Below are positions 62,600 through 64,000 of a stretch of DNA of 64,000 nucleotides, in pieces; within the stretch, counting starts at the first letter, position 1, and each line of letters starts with the position of its first letter. Location of the stretch: NCBI RefSeq assembly GCF_045223415.1, contig NZ_JBEQZJ010000004.1, positions 1 to 64,000 of the forward strand, written 5' to 3'. Origin of the DNA: Hoskinsella mucinilytica (GTDB taxonomy: Bacteria > Bacillota_I > Bacilli_A > Erysipelotrichales > Erysipelotrichaceae). The translations under genes were made by a program, and so were the position numbers. The notes beneath the pieces were generated by a model. It saw only the letters and a program-made list of their open reading frames with translations. It was not told where the DNA came from and did not search any database.

Positions 62600-62741
62600 T
62601 TATGTTCACCTCATGAAATCATTATAACAGTGAAGTTAGGGAAAAGCAATCAAAGCGAAGCTTTAAAAAGTCTTACAAATTTATGAACGCCTAGCAACTC
62701 AAATTCATTTATGATATACTAATGAGCAGGAGGTGAAAGCC

Positions 62742-64000
62742 TTGTTTAGAAATCCATTTCGTAATCTGGATCAAAAAAAATTAAGACGAAGTTCCGATGC
62801 TTTGAAAACACAAAATGATTACTTTAAAATTGTAAATAAGCGTATCATGATTTTTGCCGTTATCATATGTATCATATTCTCTATGGTAGTGGTACGATTG
62901 GCTTTTTTACAGATTAGAGGTCAAGATGAATATGCAGCAAAATTAGAAAGCTACACAAGTAAAAAACAGCAAGATCAAACTCCAAGAGGTGAGATCTATG
63001 ATCGTAGCGGAAATGTGGTCGCAAAGACGGTATCTGCTTTGAATATCACATATTTTCCACCTCAAAATATCAGTGATCAAGAGGAATGGAAACTAGCACA
63101 AAAATTTGCAAAACAATTTGATGTCAAACACGATAAATTCACAAAAAGTGATTATCAAGATGCCTATTTTTATTTAATTGAAGATGGCGGAAATTCTTTT
63201 TTATCAGAAGAAGAGCTAGCATCAAGTGTGGATAATCAAGAAAAGCTAAAAAGAGAGCGCATAAGTATTGAAGAGGTAACCAAAGCAATATCCGATGATG
63301 ATTTAAATGCCTATGCTGTTTATCAAGCCATGAACAAAGCTCCTGCTAGTAGTACAAAAGTAATTATGGAGGACGTGGATAAAAAGATCGTTTATTATTT
63401 GGAAGAACATAAGGATGAATATCCGGGCTTTGATGTTGATATGGGTGGTTGGAAACGTGAATATCCTTATGATAATACTTTTAAAGATGTGCTCGGAAGG
63501 GTATCTACCAATGTACAAGGAGTACCGGCTGAATTAAAAGATTTTTATGAAGCAAAGGGTTATTCTATGAATGATCGTGTCGGACTAGATGGGTTAGAAT
63601 ATCAATATGAAGATTTATTGGCAGGTACCAGAAAGGTCAGCGAAATCACATATGATGAAAACGGCATAGCGGTTCTTAATGAAGAAAATCCAGGTAAAAA
63701 AGGATATGATCTGCATTTGACCATTGATATTGAGCTTCAACAAAAATTAGATGAATTATTGGAAAAGGTATTGAAAAATGCCGATCGAGATTCTCGAAGA
63801 GATCAATTCAAAAAGGTATTTGTTGTACTTATGAACCCCGATACAGGTGAAATTTATGCAATGGGTGGCAAACAAAAATTCGATGATGGCACGATTATTA
63901 ACTACTCCAGTGGTGTGTATAAAGAAACCGTTGTTCCTGGTTCTATTGTGAAGGGTGCAACTGTCTTTATGGGATTAAATGAAGGCGCAATCACAGAGAA
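62742..64000 (+). CDS. Class B penicillin-binding protein (PBP2-like transpeptidase), N-terminal part
   Basis: The gene runs off the right edge; about 419 codons are visible. It starts with TTG eight bases behind AGGAGG. A short cytoplasmic part is followed by a single span (FAVIICIIFSMVVVRLAFL), then the dimerisation domain start TPRGEIYDRSGNVVAKT, GVPAELKDF, VGLDGLEYQYEDLLAG and the LTIDIELQQKLDELL block that leads to the transpeptidase domain. Catalytic SxxK, SxN and KTG motifs lie at or beyond the edge. The neighbourhood of ispG recalls Bacillus pbpA. It cross-links peptidoglycan outside the membrane. Confidence 0.9.
   Translation, partial: MFRNPFRNLDQKKLRRSSDALKTQNDYFKIVNKRIMIFAVIICIIFSMVVVRLAFLQIRGQDEYAAKLESYTSKKQQDQTPRGEIYDRSGNVVAKTVSALNITYFPPQNISDQEEWKLAQKFAKQFDVKHDKFTKSDYQDAYFYLIEDGGNSFLSEEELASSVDNQEKLKRERISIEEVTKAISDDDLNAYAVYQAMNKAPASSTKVIMEDVDKKIVYYLEEHKDEYPGFDVDMGGWKREYPYDNTFKDVLGRVSTNVQGVPAELKDFYEAKGYSMNDRVGLDGLEYQYEDLLAGTRKVSEITYDENGIAVLNEENPGKKGYDLHLTIDIELQQKLDELLEKVLKNADRDSRRDQFKKVFVVLMNPDTGEIYAMGGKQKFDDGTIINYSSGVYKETVVPGSIVKGATVFMGLNEGAITE

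Noticed and set aside
1..64000. CRISPR arrays, prophage or insertion sequences
   Set aside because: No regularly spaced repeats, phage structural genes, integrases or transposases were found.

Overview
The window looks like chromosomal DNA of a low-GC, spore-forming Gram-positive bacterium. The AT-rich codon use, strong AGGAGG-type ribosome sites, T-box leader, sporulation genes (spoVA, spmAB, yqfC/yqfD, cwlD) and gene order shared with the Bacillus scpAB-dacB-spmAB-rluB and yqfC-phoH-ybeY-dgkA-cdd-era-recO-gly-dnaG-rpoD-trmK-ispH-cshB-nfo-ispG blocks all point to Bacillota. The single-chain glycyl-tRNA synthetase, the phosphate locus inserted after phoH and the spoVA gene set suggest Erysipelotrichales (Erysipelotrichaceae-like); that placement is inference. 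No prophage, IS element, CRISPR array or rRNA operon was seen.

Layout. 1-4.6 kb: end of a surface-polysaccharide cluster (WecB, UDP-uronate epimerase, Ugd, LCP ligase) closed by a serine-recombinase-like protein that has lost its catalytic motifs. 4.7-8.5 kb: accessory genes (tocopherol-cyclase-like protein, a 22-codon dehydrogenase remnant, an AAA-ATPase/PD-(D/E)XK protein and an Ltp-repeat lipoprotein). 8.6-20 kb: plsY, parE-parC, EcsC-like protein, membrane-anchored MutS-like ATPase, topB, an acetyltransferase and a NUDIX hydrolase. 20-24 kb: cwlD and spoVAC-D-E-F. 24-32 kb: a kinase broken by one TGA, scpAB, a 460-nt stretch that looks like a structured RNA gene, then dacF-like, spmAB, rluB, rsmE, mtaB. 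33-37.5 kb: murE, rpsU, and a T-box-controlled amino-acid ABC transporter. 37.6-49.5 kb: yqfC-yqfD-phoH followed by a phosphate island (two-component pair, candidate sRNA, tRNA-Glu, zincin, Pho box, pstSCAB-phoU, Na/Pi symporter). 49.6-64 kb: ybeY to ispG and the start of a class B penicillin-binding protein.

How it works together. Ugd and the epimerase would supply UDP-glucuronate and UDP-galacturonate for a polymer that LCP attaches to the wall. The phosphate island holds sensor, regulator, four 11-bp-spaced Pho-box repeats, high-affinity transporter, PhoU and a second Na-coupled transporter. Sporulation genes for cortex modification, calcium-dipicolinate transport and core dehydration lie in three clusters.

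Most unusual observations: (1) PstS appears circularly permuted, with its C-terminal half placed before its N-terminal half; (2) a 460-nt promoter-to-terminator unit with repeated hairpins and no believable protein; (3) a roughly 70-nt hairpin RNA with a C-rich 21-nt loop between the phosphate sensor and tRNA-Glu; (4) a serine recombinase apparently stripped of catalysis; (5) an Ltp lipoprotein/ATPase-nuclease pair that could act against phage.
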